Notes under the pieces: model-generated
Seen by the model: only the letters and a program-made list of their open reading frames with translations
What the model was told of the DNA's origin: nothing
Databases searched by the model: none
Made by a program: the position numbers and the translations under genes
Shown: positions 46,022 to 57,774 of the stretch, one piece after another
Layout of the letters: every line of letters begins with the position of its first letter
Position numbering within the stretch: position 1 is the first letter of the stretch
Assembly: GCF_019175385.1 (NCBI RefSeq)
Contig: NC_083346.1
Coordinates: 372,001-436,000 of the forward strand
From: Lycium barbarum
Taxonomy: Eukaryota; Streptophyta; Magnoliopsida; Solanales; Solanaceae
Direction: 5' to 3'
DNA: 64,000 bases

Positions 46022-49000
46022 TGTCGTACCCCATTTTAACCGGGTTAAAGAGGAGTACCAACATATTGGTGATTCCTATTTTGTTTATTTTAAGGAGTCG
46101 CCACCTAATTAATTTAACGGTGAATTAGGACACCTAAATGTTAACTAAGGTAAAGTTAAAACTAAACCTCCGTTAATAGTCTACTTAATCAGTGTGATTC
46201 TAGGTAAGGGTTCTATGTTATCCTAAAGGGAAGGGGTTAGGCATCCTTTAGGATCCGTTAACTACGGTTATCCGGCCAAACTTAGGTTAATTAATTAAGG
46301 TGAGAATTTGTATAAAAGAGGGCTTTGAATGCCATTTTAAATAAAACTTATAGATATTGCCAAGGCTTTAAATAAAATGCTATTTAGAAATAAAACTTAT
46401 AAAAGATAGTTTACATAAAAGAGGATTTTAAATGCTATTTAAATAAAGCTTAAAATGTTGCTAAGACCTTATATGAAAATATAGTAAATGCTATTCAAGA
46501 TAAGACTCTTAGGAAATATGATAATTTGCCCATAAATAATAGCTTTTGAGAAGAGATTTAGCAATTTTGAACTTTGGATAAATTATGTTATATGAATATA
46601 GCAATGTAGAAAAACCTAGGCTTATGAATAGAATTCAAGAGGAAGTGAGTTTTTATTTTTTTCGTTTTTATTAATTCTTATTAACTATGCTTAGCTAAAG
46701 ATATGCGTGATTGATTCAAATTTGAAGAGTTATTTATAAAATATACTTGAGTTTATACTTGCATATTAGTGATGTTTTGAAATGTTTAGGATAAAAATAT
46801 GACTCCCTTTTACTTAAAATATAGTCATGCCATTTTGCAAATCAATTATTCCAAATAATAAATACTATAAATAATTTTAACATAAAAAGGGAATGAAACT
46901 TATGTTAGTTTCTTTTTTTTATTAACTACCCATCATATTAAAACTAAACCACTAATTTTACTAGGATTCATTTAAGTTAAGAAAATAAAATAAGATAAGG
47001 TGTTAGTCATACAAAGCAAATAAAAATACACAACAATAAAAATAAGGTAGATGGGGAGAAAATTGAATGAATCTAGCCCATTTTAGGGCCCAACTGCTGC
47101 GGACTGTTTTGCCATTGGGCTTTAGCCCAGAATTCCTTCCTTTTTGTGTATATGCTGCGGATGGGCTGGACACGAGAGAGACTCGATAATATTACGTTGG
47201 GCTTTTAGCCGAACATCGAATGCGGAAGATGAACGAGTCCCTAGGACTCGTATGCGATGGTCATGCATAAGACGAAAAGAAAAGGATTAGAATAAAGAAC
47301 TCTTATCTTCAACGGAATAAGTAAAAGGAGATAAAAATAAGCACCACATCCTCAAAGATAATAAATATACGCTTATGAACCAAGCTCGTTCTCGAAGTGT
47401 TCTGCTAGATACTCTTTTTCCTTACATTCATCTTTTATATCAAGAGCACATTTTACCACGAACAAGATATATTATTGGCCATAAGCATGAGAAGAATATT
47501 ATTAAAACTAAATGAAGAAGCCTCTTTAGTTTATAACAGAAGTCTCATTCAAGCTTTTCTGATAAGCTTTCATCCTCAACACTAATGTGAGTTTTTGAAT
47601 CTCAGATCCTATCAAGAAGAAACTGAGTCTAGTACTACAGGGTGATAGCTATATCATGGCATCTCAAGAATGGACAAAGGCAGACAAGTTCAATTATTCT
47701 GGCATGATAACAGAAAAACATCAAGTCTTAGCTAGATTCAAAATGACATCAAGAAATTCATAGATAAATTCAAGACTTATACTTGCTATAAATCAAAGAA
47801 AAGAGCAAAGGAAGGCAATCAGTTATGTTTTTGAAAAACAGAGGCTTTAAATGGTCCTAGTGACCAGATGATTCTTTTTCAATGATTTTAAGATTCAAAT
47901 CCCATCTCTGTTAAAATTGCTTTTTCTTTTAAGGTTTAGCAAACAAAACAACAAAGCCATAACAATGAGCTTATCAAAGCAGCGACAGTCTAGACCGAAA
48001 CTTAAAGAGATTTAGGATTTAGAGTTATTTACTACGGTTCTTAAAAGCCTACGAGCAGCAGCTAACTGGAACAGAGGGAATACCCAGATGTCTTGACATG
48101 TTTCAAATAGGTAATCAAACGAACAGGCATTTGGCATTCCCATTCCAGCATGTTAACTAGATGTAGCAGCTTCAACATTCATACAGGTTTAAATGAATAT
48201 CCCTAAGGATGTATACTCATATGATTCATACAATGCTCAGAAGCAAGCTTAGACAGATTCAACTCCACAGGGAATGATCACATAGCATACAGTTAGCATG
48301 TTTTATCAATAAGGAACCTCAAATATACTTTCGGAATTCAGCAGAGCCCTAGCATATATTTGAAGATATTGAAGCTGAATCTAAAATGTTGATCAGCCTT
48401 ATTAACATATCTTCAGTCTAACCATACCCACATCATCTCAAAATAAACCTAACATGCTAGATATCTTTAGCTAAATCATGCTTACTACTATTAACAAGTG
48501 ATCAACCTACAAGATCATTAAATTATACTAAACTCGATCAAAGAAACAACCACAGTAAAGGCATGAAGCATACTACCCATATTAAGACCAATTACTAACA
48601 AATGATCATATGCCAACTAAACGCAAATGAAGCAAATAGCAACAAAGAAAACAAGCAGAGATTACATAGAACTAGACAGAAAAGGGGAGGAAGGCATTTA
48701 CTTACTTAAAGTAAACTAAACTAAACAGTCATACCTAAACATGCTTAACCACATATAAACACAAGAACACGTCTTGACTGCTAAAACAGAAATTAACTAA
48801 ATAAAGAAGAGTTGTTTACATACTTAAATAGACCAAAACTAAATTATCATACATAAACATGTTTTACCACATAAACAGACTAACACAGAAACGGACTTAT
48901 CTATCGAACTTAACTAAAACTAACATACTTGAATTATGGAACAATAAACTAAAATAACACAGAACAACAAAAATGCAATAGAAATAACAAAAGGGGAATG

Positions 49001-50121
49001 GAGAATTACCTTCTTCGGGTGCAGCGAAGTGGGTGCGGGGGTTTCGATGGCCACTCGAACACTACAGACTCCGGTCTCGAATTTACGCGGACTCGAATCA
49101 GTTGCAGGAACCAAATGGGAGCCAGAATAATTTTTCTATTTCGAATGAATATCAAAAAAATATTAAAACTGATGAAGACTTAGTAATTTTCCACGGGAAT
49201 TTGAAGCGACCAAAATAACTTAAAATCTTTAGGGGAATTTCCGCCGCTCAACCACTTGTTCTCGGGGAATTTCATGAATCGAAAAATCCTCCGTCAAATG
49301 ACTTGGAAACGATTATTTATAGGGCGAAATCTAGGGTTTCTTGTGAAGAAGAGAGAGAGGAGCGTGAAGAGGAAAGGAGCGGGGGACAAAGGGAAGTGGG
49401 AGCGGCGGAGGCGTGGGAGAGAGGAGCGTGGGGGACAGAGTGAAGTGGGGGTGAGGAGGAGCGGAAGAGAGAGGGTAGAGAGAGAACAGGGAGCGGGGGG
49501 GGGGGGGGGGGGGGGTGCGACGGCGTATGGAGGAAAATGAACAAGGAACCCTAATGGTTCCTTATTAAATGAAAGGGCGGGTCGGGTCGAAATTTGGACT
49601 GGGTTGGGTATTGGTTTAAAATAATGGGCTGGTGGTTTGAAGATGTGGGCTAGGAATAAATGTGGGCTGATTTTATGAATTGGTCCGAAAATAGTATGAG
49701 TTGATTGGGCTACTATATTTAAATAAAAGACCTATTTAAATAACTCTATACTAACGTGTGTTAAAATATTACTTAATATAAAATATGCAATTATTAATGC
49801 TCAGATAATAAAAATGGCGTTGTAATAGTCGTGCAATAATATTTCGAAAATCCACAGTAAATAAACACTATTATTTAATTATGCGATGTGTGTTCGTAAG
49901 CTGGTAAAAATGTGCTGAAATGATAAAAATGTGAATTATAATAATATTGGTAACATAATAATAATAATAATAATTAGTACTGTAATAGAATAGTGAATGT
50001 CGATATTGATAAGAGGCTAATAATTATAGTAAAATATAAATATATTTTTTAATTTGCCAAAAATATTAGAAGCGTAAATAGGTATTTTGGAGGAGAGGCG
50101 GGACAAAATTGGGTGTCAACA
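46022..50121 (+). mobile_element. Solo LTR of Tat/Ogre type, 4100 bp
   Basis: TG...CA segment flanked by the 5-bp duplication gtccc (46017-46021 and 50122-50126). It starts tgtcgtaccccattttaacc and soon has 'ggagtcgccacctaatt', a phrase I associate with Ogre-type LTR starts, and ends attgggtgtcaaca. It contains no gag or pol, so it is a solo LTR; 4.1 kb is normal for this lineage and large for any other. A purine-rich tract with a poly-G run lies at 49340-49520. The short ORFs inside it are not genes. Confidence 0.88.
49495..49515 (+). repeat. Poly-G run
   Basis: An uninterrupted run of about 20 G follows a GA-rich tract in the solo LTR. Runs of this length often have uncertain length in assemblies. 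Confidence 0.9.
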
Positions 50122-50892
50122 GTCCCCACTGACACGGTTCCGCCATCCACCACAGCAGCTCGTGGAGTGTCTACCGAGGGTATGTGAGTGCTCCGGGCAG
50201 CAGATGCTAAAGTTAATTGGTTGGTTGAGAGGCTTCCCAATTTTGTGAAAGAGGCAATTGAGGCAGCCATGGCACCTTACACTCAAGCGATCACAGATAT
50301 TCGGAAAGAGCAGGACAAAATTAAGGAGCATGTTCGCCACATTGATCGTCGGTTGGAGCAGATTGAGGGGGGAAGTGCAGACGGCCTTCCTGCCATTCGG
50401 GCGGACCTAGCTAAGGTCAAGGAGGACATTCGAGTATTGAGAGTCCCCGACATTGAGCTCAGTGCACCCATTCTACCATCCGGTGCTTCCTTATTCCCCA
50501 CTGGGCCCACAGCGCCTGCCATGCAAAAAGGAAAAGGGGTGGAGGAGCCAACTGGGGAGGAAGAAGACACTGAGGAAGAAGAGGAAGAGGAGGAGGACGA
50601 AAGTGATGAAGAGTTTGACGAGGAGCTGGAGGTTGACCCAGCTGTTGAGGAGGCACGTACTTCCGCCCGGGCTGCTGGTATCGCTGAGGATGAGATTGAC
50701 ACATATGTAGCCATACAGCAGTCCCTAGAGGCGAGCAGGAAATCCAGGGGGGCCTCCCGACCCCCGAGGGCGGGTGAGGCCAGTTCATCCACCGCTCCTT
50801 CCGCTGACACACGATTGCCCCCGTCTGTGGGGCTTGAGATATTGACACCCGGGCAGGAGGGTGATGCTACACCGCTCCCATCGGAAGCCTGA

Positions 50893-52423
50893 TGCGTCCA
50901 TCGTGAGTTACTCATCCCTTGTACTACATTTTGATGTATTGGGGACACTGTATATTCCTTTTGTTGGGGGTAGGACAGCTCACGCTGCATATGTTGCATA
51001 TGTTTGTTTTTATTGTTGTAGGATAGGTCATATGTTTGTTTTTATTGTTTTAGGATAGCTCATGTTTAAGTTTGTGCACTTGCAGTTTGTCATTGCCAAG
51101 TATAATAGTGATGGTTGATCGGTTTATAAATGGATAAATTGTTCTTATTTTGTTTTTCCATCGTATTTTGACCACACCCCTCCCAATATTCTTGCATATG
51201 TACTCAGAGGGGAGGAGCAACACTAACATGACTCATTTGGTGACACACAAATGTTTTGTAAGTCTAGAATGATGGGTTGAGAAGTAGTTAGAAGATAGCA
51301 AAGTAATCCATGTGCCATGTGTGTGAAAGGTTATTGTTCTAGTCTTGTACATAATTTTGATCTAGAACTTGCTCGGAAAGTGTCTCAAGGCGAAATACTA
51401 AACTACACTTGTTTGAAAAAGGATATTAGGCTCTCTTTGGACCGCCACTAAACCTAAAAATTCCTACCCATTGCATTGATATCCTAGTTAACCCATTTTT
51501 GAGCCGTAACTTTGTTTTTCTTTTCTTTCAGTACAACTTTGTGACAAGCCCCATTCCTTTTTCCCTCGTTTACCCACCTTTTGGTACCCTATCTCCCTAA
51601 GCAAATCGAATATGCTACAATAGACTAAAGCGCTTAAGTTTGGGGGTGGTAGCTGGCAAAAAAAAATGTATATGTAGATATTTGTCTAAACAAAGGTGTG
51701 TATATGTACATATGAATTGTATGTTTAGCAGTGAATGCAAGGGCATGAATAATGGTTGTGACGTAAAGAATAAATGGGGAAACTAGAGAAGAAATAACGA
51801 TATTAGCAAAAGGAGGCACGAATTGGCGGATAATGCTTAAATGCTGAAGAAGGAACGGATTAGGTGAAGGAAGCGTATTCGAAAATGCTTAGGGAGACGT
51901 CAAGTCACTCTTACCCAAATTTCACCCTACCTTAACCCCGAACCTTAACTATGACCCGCATGTCCTAATTGATTTTGAACAAAGTGTGTTTATATTAGTG
52001 GAGAAATACTTAAAGGGCAAGTGTATGGCACCACCGTTTTTGTACTTGTACATTTTCTTTTCTGAGTGTGAGTGGTTCTCCCCTTACTCGTCTTTTGTCC
52101 CAGTTGTTATTCATGAATATGTGTGTGTGGGACTTTCTTTGGTCTTAGTGTGAGGGCATGTGGATTACTAGGCTTAATGAAAGAATTACTTCTTGACGTC
52201 TCATTTGAAGCCGTTTCTTTTAAAGATAGAATAACATTGTGTCATCAAGTGCATCAGTTGGTTAATGCTCGCCTATTAAGGAAGGGCACCATGGCTCGCA
52301 ACAAGAGGGAGGGGAACTCGTATTTTGAACAATTATGTTTTGGCTGATCAATACCATCATTGTAGTACCTAGCAATTGGCATATATGATAGTTCTGTTTT
52401 AAATGCTTGAGGACAAGCAAAAG
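50893..52423 (+). other. Athila 3' non-coding region
   Basis: About 1.5 kb between the extra ORF and the 3' LTR. 'aagcgcttaagtttgggggtgg' near 51626 contains a second polypurine-like motif, as reported for Athila elements. 'tatgtttgtttttattgtt' is repeated near 50999 and 51030. No credible ORF. Confidence 0.55.
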
Positions 52424-52440
52424 TATAAGTTTGGGGGTGT
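52424..52440 (+). other. Polypurine tract before the 3' LTR
   Basis: 'agtataagtttgggggtgt' ends directly at the LTR start. Plus-strand DNA synthesis is primed here in Ty3/gypsy elements. Confidence 0.75.
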
Positions 52441-53810
52441 TGATGAGTCGTAAAATTACGGCTCATTCGACGCCAACTACTTAGTCTTTTGTAAATCCCC
52501 AAGTACTTTTGATGTCGTTTCTCGTGTTTTTGTGTCAATTTGTAGAATAACATGTGCTGGAAGCTACTTGAAGCAAAGTGAAGCAAAACGAAACAAAGTA
52601 GGCAAATATCCAGCTGAACTGAACCAGGGCATCACCTGCGAATCGCAGGTCATGCCTGCGAGTCGCAGGTGATGCCGCATCTGTTGACAGAGAAGGCCAA
52701 AGAAGACACTACCTGTGACACCACATGCGACACCACCTGCGAGTCGCAGGTGGAACATGCGATTCTCATATGGTGTCGCGGATGCTGCTCAACAAATAAT
52801 TGAAGATGCGACACCTGCGATGATATGGTGAAACCTGCGACTCGCTGGTTGAACATGCGACACGATGTGCGATTCGCACCCTATGCACAGGGGCATTTTC
52901 GTCTGGAAATTGTTCCCGTTTTGGACATGCTATAAATAGATTTTCTAGGGTTTTGGATTAGATTATCCTGCAGTTTTTGGCATAGACTCTTGTGGAGTCA
53001 TTTACTGTTGGTTGTTGAAGCATTTAAGAGATTTCTTTTGGCTTTGTCATCTTCTTCATCCAACACTTTTGTAAGATTGATGAATACATTTTACTTGATT
53101 GATTTACTTTTAATGAATATTAGTAGCTAATCTTTCAGCAAAGGTTGTGGGATCCAATGTGTTAGTGATGTGATTGGGTTTCATATTCATACTACATTTA
53201 TATGCTAATGGTGTTTTCTATTAACTCTTCAAGCATCAATGTCTTGTGATGGTGTACAACATTACTTGTGCCTTAATACCATTACTTTGCTTGGAAAAGA
53301 AAGTAGAGGTTGGGAAAAGAGTTAATAGCAACAATGTGGGTCATTAAATCCATCTAATAGCTTGAGCTAGGAATAGGAAAGCTAGTTGAGGCTACATGGG
53401 TGTTCTCTTATAAAACATCCTAGGGCTTGGAAAAGCCTAGGATGAAATTTGCTGATTTGGTTGGAAAACTTTTGGCAAGAATCGCGTGACCCTTGGCTTA
53501 ATGCATCTAGGCATATAAATAAGTTGATTTGATACCCAATCGCATTACTTTCCATTGGAACCACAACCTTAGTCCCATTTACCAATTGGTTACATCTTAT
53601 AAACATTCTCAGTTTTTAATGAACAAACAAAAATCAAACTTTCATTATATTTTCCTTCTCCTTGAAATATAGACTAACAGTCGGGTGTTACACTTATCGA
53701 GTATATTTCTTCATTGTATTCTTTGTGGGATTCAACCCCAACCTTGTTGGGTTCTATATTTGACAACGACCGCTTACTCCTGATCTCAAAGGTGTAATTT
53801 GGGCGTATCA
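52441..53810 (+). repeat. 3' LTR of the + strand Athila element
   Basis: 1370 bp, starts tgatgagtcgtaaaattacg and ends ttgggcgtatca. TATA box tataaata at 52931-52938, followed by 'ttctagggttttgg'. The dyad cluster lies 50-300 bp upstream of the TATA box. It is the same family as 11755-13101 and 54028-55424. Confidence 0.92.
52629..52882. repeat. Dyad cluster upstream of the LTR TATA box
   Basis: Complete members: ACCTGCGAATCGCAGGT (about 52632), 'gcctgcgagtcgcaggtg' (about 52655), 'cacctgcgagtcgcaggtgg' (about 52735). Partial or eroded members: 'acatgcgattctcatatgg', 'acctgcgactcgctggttg', 'tgtgcgattcgcac'. The position fits an enhancer. Confidence 0.8.
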
Positions 53811-53891
53811 GTGGGGTCCTCCACAATATGGACATGGGTCATCAAAGTATGAACAACTACCATCCGACCAATTTTCATTATATGATGCCAT
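53811..53891 (-). pseudogene. First 27 codons of gag of the second Athila element
   Basis: ATG at 53891-53889 opens a frame M-A-S-Y-N-E-N-W-S-D that holds a C-P-Y-C pair near its end and is cut at 53811 by the 3' LTR of the + strand element. It lies 115 bp past the primer-binding site. Identification is by position. Confidence 0.6.
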
Positions 53892-54005
53892 TTTTTTTTT
53901 ATAAAAAAATCAAATAAAGCAACGAAACAAAAACACAAATATTCACAAGTTTGGACCAAAGCAAGCAAGCTTAAATCCCAAACTAACTCAAATACGCCAA
54001 ATTGT

Positions 54006-54023
54006 TCCCCGGCAACGGCGCCA
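54006..54023 (-). other. Primer-binding site of the second Athila element
   Basis: On the - strand TGGCGCCGTTGCCGGGGA, 4 bases after the LTR end. This is the typical Athila primer-binding sequence, which I recall as complementary to a tRNA-Asp 3' end with mismatches. It fixes the orientation and makes the neighbouring LTR a 5' LTR. Confidence 0.85.
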
Positions 54024-54027
54024 TTTT

Positions 54028-55424
54028 TGATAACGTCCAAATCCACTCCTCAAAGAGAAGTGTACACGGTCGTATGCAATATAATTTACCCAACTATGAG
54101 TCGGGGTCGATCCCACAGGGAACAATATGCTAGGCGATTAAGAAAGTAAGGAACTTTCACCAACTAAGCTAAAGCCAAATGATAGATGATATTTTGGTTT
54201 TGGAAAATTATAACTAATGCAAAAATGTAAACTAACCTAGAAAGCAAGTAAAATGATCAATGACCACAAGCATGGATACAAGGGAAATTACTCTCAAGTA
54301 ACGATCCAATGTATTTTATAATTTTACAACTAAGATCGGGTTTATGTTAATAGATAATGATTTCTAAAATATCATTGAAAGTCTTCCAACCAAATCAATG
54401 AATTTCACTCTAAGCTTTTCCAAGCCTTAGAGTGTGATATTGGGCACAATCAATTTAACCTCAAGTAACTATCCTCTTCCGAGCTCAAGTTATTAGATGG
54501 GTTTAATGACCCAAATTCTTGTTAATTAATCTTTCCCAACCTAGATTTCCTCTTCCGAGATCAATCAAAGTAAATGGGTGAGTCCTAGGGTTAGCTAATC
54601 CCTTTGGAAACATTCAAGAACGAGATTAATTAAAGAAACAATAACCCACTTCGTTAGGAATAAAAATCATTCAATACATAAGCATAACAAGAGTTTCAAA
54701 CCAAACTTTAATCAAGAATATTTTCATAAAAAAGATTCAAGTAATGGAATAAATACTACACACTTAGATATACAATACAAAATAAGGAATTGAAGAAAGG
54801 ATTAAGAAATATCTCATTAAAGTGCTTCCAATCTTTTCCTCCAATGGTGTAGATGAAACCCTAGCCTCCAAGCTTGATGAAAAACTGCCAAAGATGAATA
54901 TTACAAACCCTAAAAGAGTATTTATATCATTCCAAAAACGGGAACAAAATATGGACAACAATACCCTCGTGCACAACATGCTAATCGCATGTTGTGTCGC
55001 AGGTGCAACATGCTAGTCGCATGTTGTGCCAAAACCGTAGCAGGTTGTGCCAATTTCTCTGTCACCATGTGCTGCACAACCTGCTACTCGCAGGTTCAAC
55101 ATGCTAATCGCAGGTTCAACATGCTAATTGCAGGTTGTGCCAAAACCGTAGCAGGTTGTGCCAATTTCTCTGTCACCATGTGCTGCACCAAGTGCTACTC
55201 GCGGGTTCAACATGCTGCAGCATGTGCATTTAGCAGATGCTGCCAGAAAGTGTAGATTGTTCTATTTTTGCTCTATTTTGGTCCGTTTTGCTCCGTTATG
55301 CTCTCCGGGCATCTAATCCTACAAAACAACATAAATACACAAAAAAGTAACAACAAAAGTGCTTAAAGAGTCACAAAAGCTTAAGGAATTAGCATCGAAT
55401 ATCCCGTAATTTCACGACTCATCA
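54028..55424 (-). repeat. 5' LTR of the second Athila element (- strand)
   Basis: 1397 bp; on the - strand it starts TGATGAGTCGTGAAATTACG and ends CGTTATCA, next to the primer-binding site. TATA-like ATATAAATA on the - strand at 54919-54927. Right flank is copy B DNA starting ctattc (55425), which aligns to 22683 in copy A. The left part of the element is missing, so no target duplication pair is available. Confidence 0.9.
54975..55225. repeat. Dyad cluster of the second LTR, partly duplicated
   Basis: Eroded members: 'acatgctaatcgcatgt', 'acatgctagtcgcatgt', 'cctgctactcgcaggt'. The block 'tgccaaaaccgtagcaggtt' occurs twice (about 55026 and 55137), so the cluster has grown by a tandem step of about 111 bp. 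Most left half-sites carry GCTA in place of GCGA. Confidence 0.75.
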
Positions 55425-57774
55425 CTATTCATAGTCATTTTAGGCTAATTCAGACATATTAAAACAGACTTAGGCATATTCAAATATAATTAGATCTCAT
55501 TCTAGTACATTGACCTCATCTTAAGACTTATATAAGTATGCTTAGACTCGTTAAGTCTTGTTTTAGCCCAATCATGACTCTTTACTTATCCTAATCATGA
55601 CTTATACAACTAATTATGGCATAAAAAATATATATAGGACTCAGGAAGGCAAATTGAAGAGTTCAGGATGGCATAATCCAATCAACAAACTAGCAACTTG
55701 TTGACAGGATTAGCATTAATCTAGAAGTTTACTAAAGTCACTAATGTCAATCATATAACTATACTTCATTATGTTTAAAGGATGAACAACCAAGCAGGGA
55801 CTTTAGCATCTAATAAAGCATACCTCAGTCTATAAATCTTCATCAATAGAGCAACGTCAGGAAACATTATCCAGGCACACACACTTAGTTCATACGAACA
55901 ACCACTATTCAAGCTAATCATATCATTAGTGAGGACAAGAGCATGATATCTATCTCAAATTCCTGATGACCTTTAAGCATTAGTAGGGCAACAAATTACC
56001 ACTAAGCAAACCAAAAACAAACTAACAGCAAAACAGGGTATTATCACATAACAAAACTACTGAAAATAACAAGATTAAAATGTTACCATTTTTAGGTGCA
56101 ACTGTGAACAAAAATGAATTTGAAGCCTGTGTGCTCCTAAATCCCACATTCAGCCACACAAAGAAAAAACGCAAATTTTTAGAACTAAAAAGACTCGAAC
56201 TTTAAAAAGCGAAATCTTAAAATTTTACTGAGAAGCCTAAATCTCGAGATTTATACTCAAATTTAGGGTTTTAGGTTGTGAAAACTTGTTCAAATGGTGA
56301 GGGTTGGGGTTCTAAAATAGAACCCCAAAGTTCATTCAAAGACTTTTAAAAACAATATGGTACAAAGTAGATTTCAGATGCAAAACCTTCATCTATGAAT
56401 TAACGACTAGGATCTATAAAAAACACACATATATGATCAGATCAGACCCATTCTAGGTCGATCCGAATCAAACCCATATGAACCAATAAGAATCGAGCTC
56501 GTACAATCACAATATAACCACAAAAAATGTAAAAATCACGTTTTGATTCAGAAAACAAAAGGGAAAAGTAAAAAGAAAAGGTGATTACCACTGTGTTTGG
56601 ACGAGTTTGAGTGCAAAAAACAGTTGTTGAAAGATTAATTGTTTCACGTTATTGGTTGTACAAGGTCTGCGAAAATCCTGAGACCTCTGTGCGGTTGAAA
56701 TTTTTGGTAAGAGAGAGGGAAAAATTGAGGTGCGGCGCTAGGGTTTTACATAGAAGAGGAAAGAGAGGAGAGAGAGGAGAGGATTAGGGGTCGTTTTGTA
56801 TGAAAAATGAGAGGGGCATTACCCCTTATGTCTGGGCAGGTCTTAAGCCGGGTCACGTCCGTTTAGGACTGGGCTCGGTCCAATTTAAAAGAAATGGACA
56901 TGGTCCCTTAGCTCGTATACTATATATGTATACTAAGTGTATATACATAAAAGGTAAAAATGGGTAAAACAAAAGATGGGTAAACATTAAAACATTGACG
57001 GTTAACCGTAATATTCTAATTATAGCCTATTGATTAATTTAAAATGCGGCTAATCATGTAAACGGACTTAATTTGCAAATACGACCTTACTTGATTTCGA
57101 TCTTAATTCATTGTTGCAATTATGGCCATTTTTTAATCTTAATTAGTCAATTAAATTTCAATTACATTAATGATCTTAATTAATTTGAGCCCAAACGAAT
57201 TTGGCCATTTCAACTAAGGCCATTAAAAGGCTAATGTTGCAAACAAAATGACCCCAATTGCGTTAACCATGAATTGACTAATTCAATTGTGGCCGTAACA
57301 AAAATAATTAAACAATAAAAATCAATTTGCAATAATGTCCCTCTAATTGACTAATTATCCTAATTAAATACTAAAAACAATTTTAACAAATTATGCCAAC
57401 ACAAAATTAAGGATTGAGGGGCAAAATGGTCAATTATTTTAATTACTGAAATTCATTGGATTAAAGGGAATAGTATATTTGCTAATTTGATTTTTGACAA
57501 TTAAAATAATTAAATAAATGATTATTTAAAATTTCTTTTCGTTGATTAAACCTGAAAAATATCTCATAAATGTCATAAAATGTACCAATTAATTCCTAAT
57601 TGACTTATAGTATCATAGAAATTATTTTATCAATTTAAAGGAGTAAAAATATTGACCTAAGCAATTTTGTAAAAAATTATTGGACCTCTAAAAATGCATG
57701 ATTCATTGTGCTTGTCATCCAAGGACTCTGGGTAATTAAAATAAATTACAGGGTAAAAAAATTAGGTGCCAACA
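55425..57774. mobile_element. Long LTR-like fragment, copy B, right part
   Basis: Matches 22683-24960 of copy A and ends in 'attaggtgccaaca'. It has about 105 bp at 57451-57555 that copy A lacks. Confidence 0.5.

Larger units (their letters stand above)
44847..50892 (+). pseudogene. Athila extra ORF (plant transposon protein domain), split by a solo LTR
   Basis: Athila-type elements carry an ORF after pol that is not gag or pol. Reading from ATG 44847-44849 to 46021 and then from 50127, with the solo LTR and one target duplication removed, gives one phase throughout, 647 codons including the stop. Three in-frame stops remain: TGA 44892-44894, TAG 45342-45344, TGA 50185-50187. The first part (R-F-T-V-P-G-S-R-E-L-Y-K-A-W and so on) resembles the 'putative plant transposon protein' domain often annotated in Solanaceae; the identification is from memory. 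The second part has a probable coiled coil (K-E-A-I-E-A-A-M), a Glu/Asp-rich run and a Ser/Pro-rich tail. The function is not established. Confidence 0.75.
42611..53810 (+). mobile_element. Athila-type Ty3/gypsy retrotransposon, 5' truncated, hosting a nested LTR
   Basis: It lacks its 5' LTR, gag, protease, reverse transcriptase and the first part of integrase. It keeps the rest of integrase (to 43377), an untranslated stretch, the extra ORF (44847-50892), a long non-coding stretch, a polypurine tract (52424-52440) and the 3' LTR (52441-53810). A Tat/Ogre solo LTR occupies 46022-50121. Immediately after the 3' LTR lies gag sequence of the second Athila element on the - strand, so this one inserted into that one. 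Confidence 0.88.

Noticed and set aside
49256..49544. Arg/Gly-rich and Pro/Ser-rich ORFs in the solo LTR
   Set aside because: Products of the GA-rich tract and poly-G run.
50283..50999. 238-aa ORF on the - strand
   Set aside because: Shadow of the acidic/Ser-rich coding region of the Athila extra ORF; the + strand frame continues in phase across the solo LTR, this one does not.
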